From NCBI RefSeq assembly GCF_001424045.1, contig NZ_LMQB01000002.1:94848-158847 (forward strand): a stretch of DNA of 64,000 nt. The letters run 5' to 3'. How positions within the stretch are numbered: the stretch's first letter is position 1; each line of letters starts with the position of its first letter. Shown one piece after another: positions 63,889 through 64,000 of this stretch. The notes below the pieces were generated by a model. That model made no database searches. It was given only the letters and a program-made list of their open reading frames with translations, and was not told where the DNA came from. This DNA is from Rhizobium sp. Leaf371 (GTDB taxonomy: Bacteria; Pseudomonadota; Alphaproteobacteria; Rhizobiales; Rhizobiaceae). The translations under genes were made by a program, and so were the position numbers.

Positions 63889-64000
63889 TGTTGATTTCCA
63901 CTGAGAGCTGACCCGGCATTTCCACCGAGAAGTGACCCGCCTTAGGTATCGTTCGTGTTGGTCGTAGTGGTCAAGTTCCTGCGTTTCTCCTTGGTTGTTT
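63889..64000. mobile_element. Terminal end of an IS21-family-like insertion sequence, continuing beyond the window
   Basis: Starts with TG (TGTTGATTTCCACTGAGAGC) and carries two tandem copies of a 22-base motif, 63894-63915 and 63918-63939, 19 of 22 identical, each ending TGACCCG. IS21 elements have TG...CA ends with multiple internal repeats of this kind. It truncates the integrase. The transposase genes lie outside the window, so the family call rests on the end structure only. Confidence 0.55.

Noticed and set aside
63310..63894. Separate 194-residue gene starting at 63310
   Set aside because: The sequence continues the integrase begun at 62766 after a frameshift; the ATG at 63310 has no ribosome binding site and sits inside the first frame.

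Overview
The window is a high-GC, densely coded chromosomal segment of an alphaproteobacterium, most likely a member of the Rhizobiaceae (Rhizobium, Agrobacterium, Ensifer, Shinella and relatives). The evidence is a full-length cyclic beta-1,2-glucan synthase (ndvB/chvB type) next to an OpgC-type modifier, direct-repeat LexA boxes of the alphaproteobacterial form GTTC-N7-GTTC, an Irr-like iron box before bfd-bfr, and the order rplU-rpmA / GNAT-GNAT-obgE-proB-proA-nadD-rsfS-rlmH-envC-ctpA / deacetylase-rppH. Genus cannot be decided from the sequence alone.

Layout. 0-5.2 kb: truncated MHS transporter, PAP2 phosphatase, leuB, opgC. 5.3-13.9 kb: the 2871-residue ndvB. 14.4-19.8 kb: a LysR regulator divergent from three genes (hglS, a D-2-hydroxyglutarate dehydrogenase, amaB) that together carry out the lower lysine/2-aminoadipate route to 2-oxoglutarate. 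19.8-22.3 kb: phnN-phnM-DUF1045, the late steps of C-P lyase phosphonate use, behind a Pho-box-like repeat. 22.6-27.4 kb: fba-gntK, an EamA exporter, a DUF475/TerC-like membrane protein and a 53-residue small protein. 27.6-34.2 kb: a tripartite tricarboxylate transporter (tctCBA), an extra periplasmic binding protein and the divergent TctD/TctE two-component system. 34.4-37.1 kb: a semialdehyde dehydrogenase and an M24 peptidase.

37.1-48.6 kb is the most interesting stretch. A radical SAM protein plus a DUF4130-UdgX fusion (minus strand) and the mutasome imuA-imuB-dnaE2 (plus strand) lie on either side of four small unrelated genes. Each unit has its own near-perfect LexA box beside its start codon, so this reads as a two-part SOS DNA-damage locus. 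The radical SAM gene also appears to be transcribed as a leaderless mRNA from a promoter overlapped by the LexA box.

48.6-62.3 kb: bfd-bfr iron storage, rppH-deacetylase, the cell-wall pair ctpA-envC, then housekeeping genes for ribosome maturation (rlmH, rsfS, obgE), NAD and proline synthesis, tandem acetyltransferases and ribosomal proteins L27/L21. 62.6-64 kb: a tRNA-Ser(CGA) used as the edge of an integrated element. The adjacent integrase is frameshifted and then cut off by what looks like the end of an IS21-family insertion sequence running out of the window.
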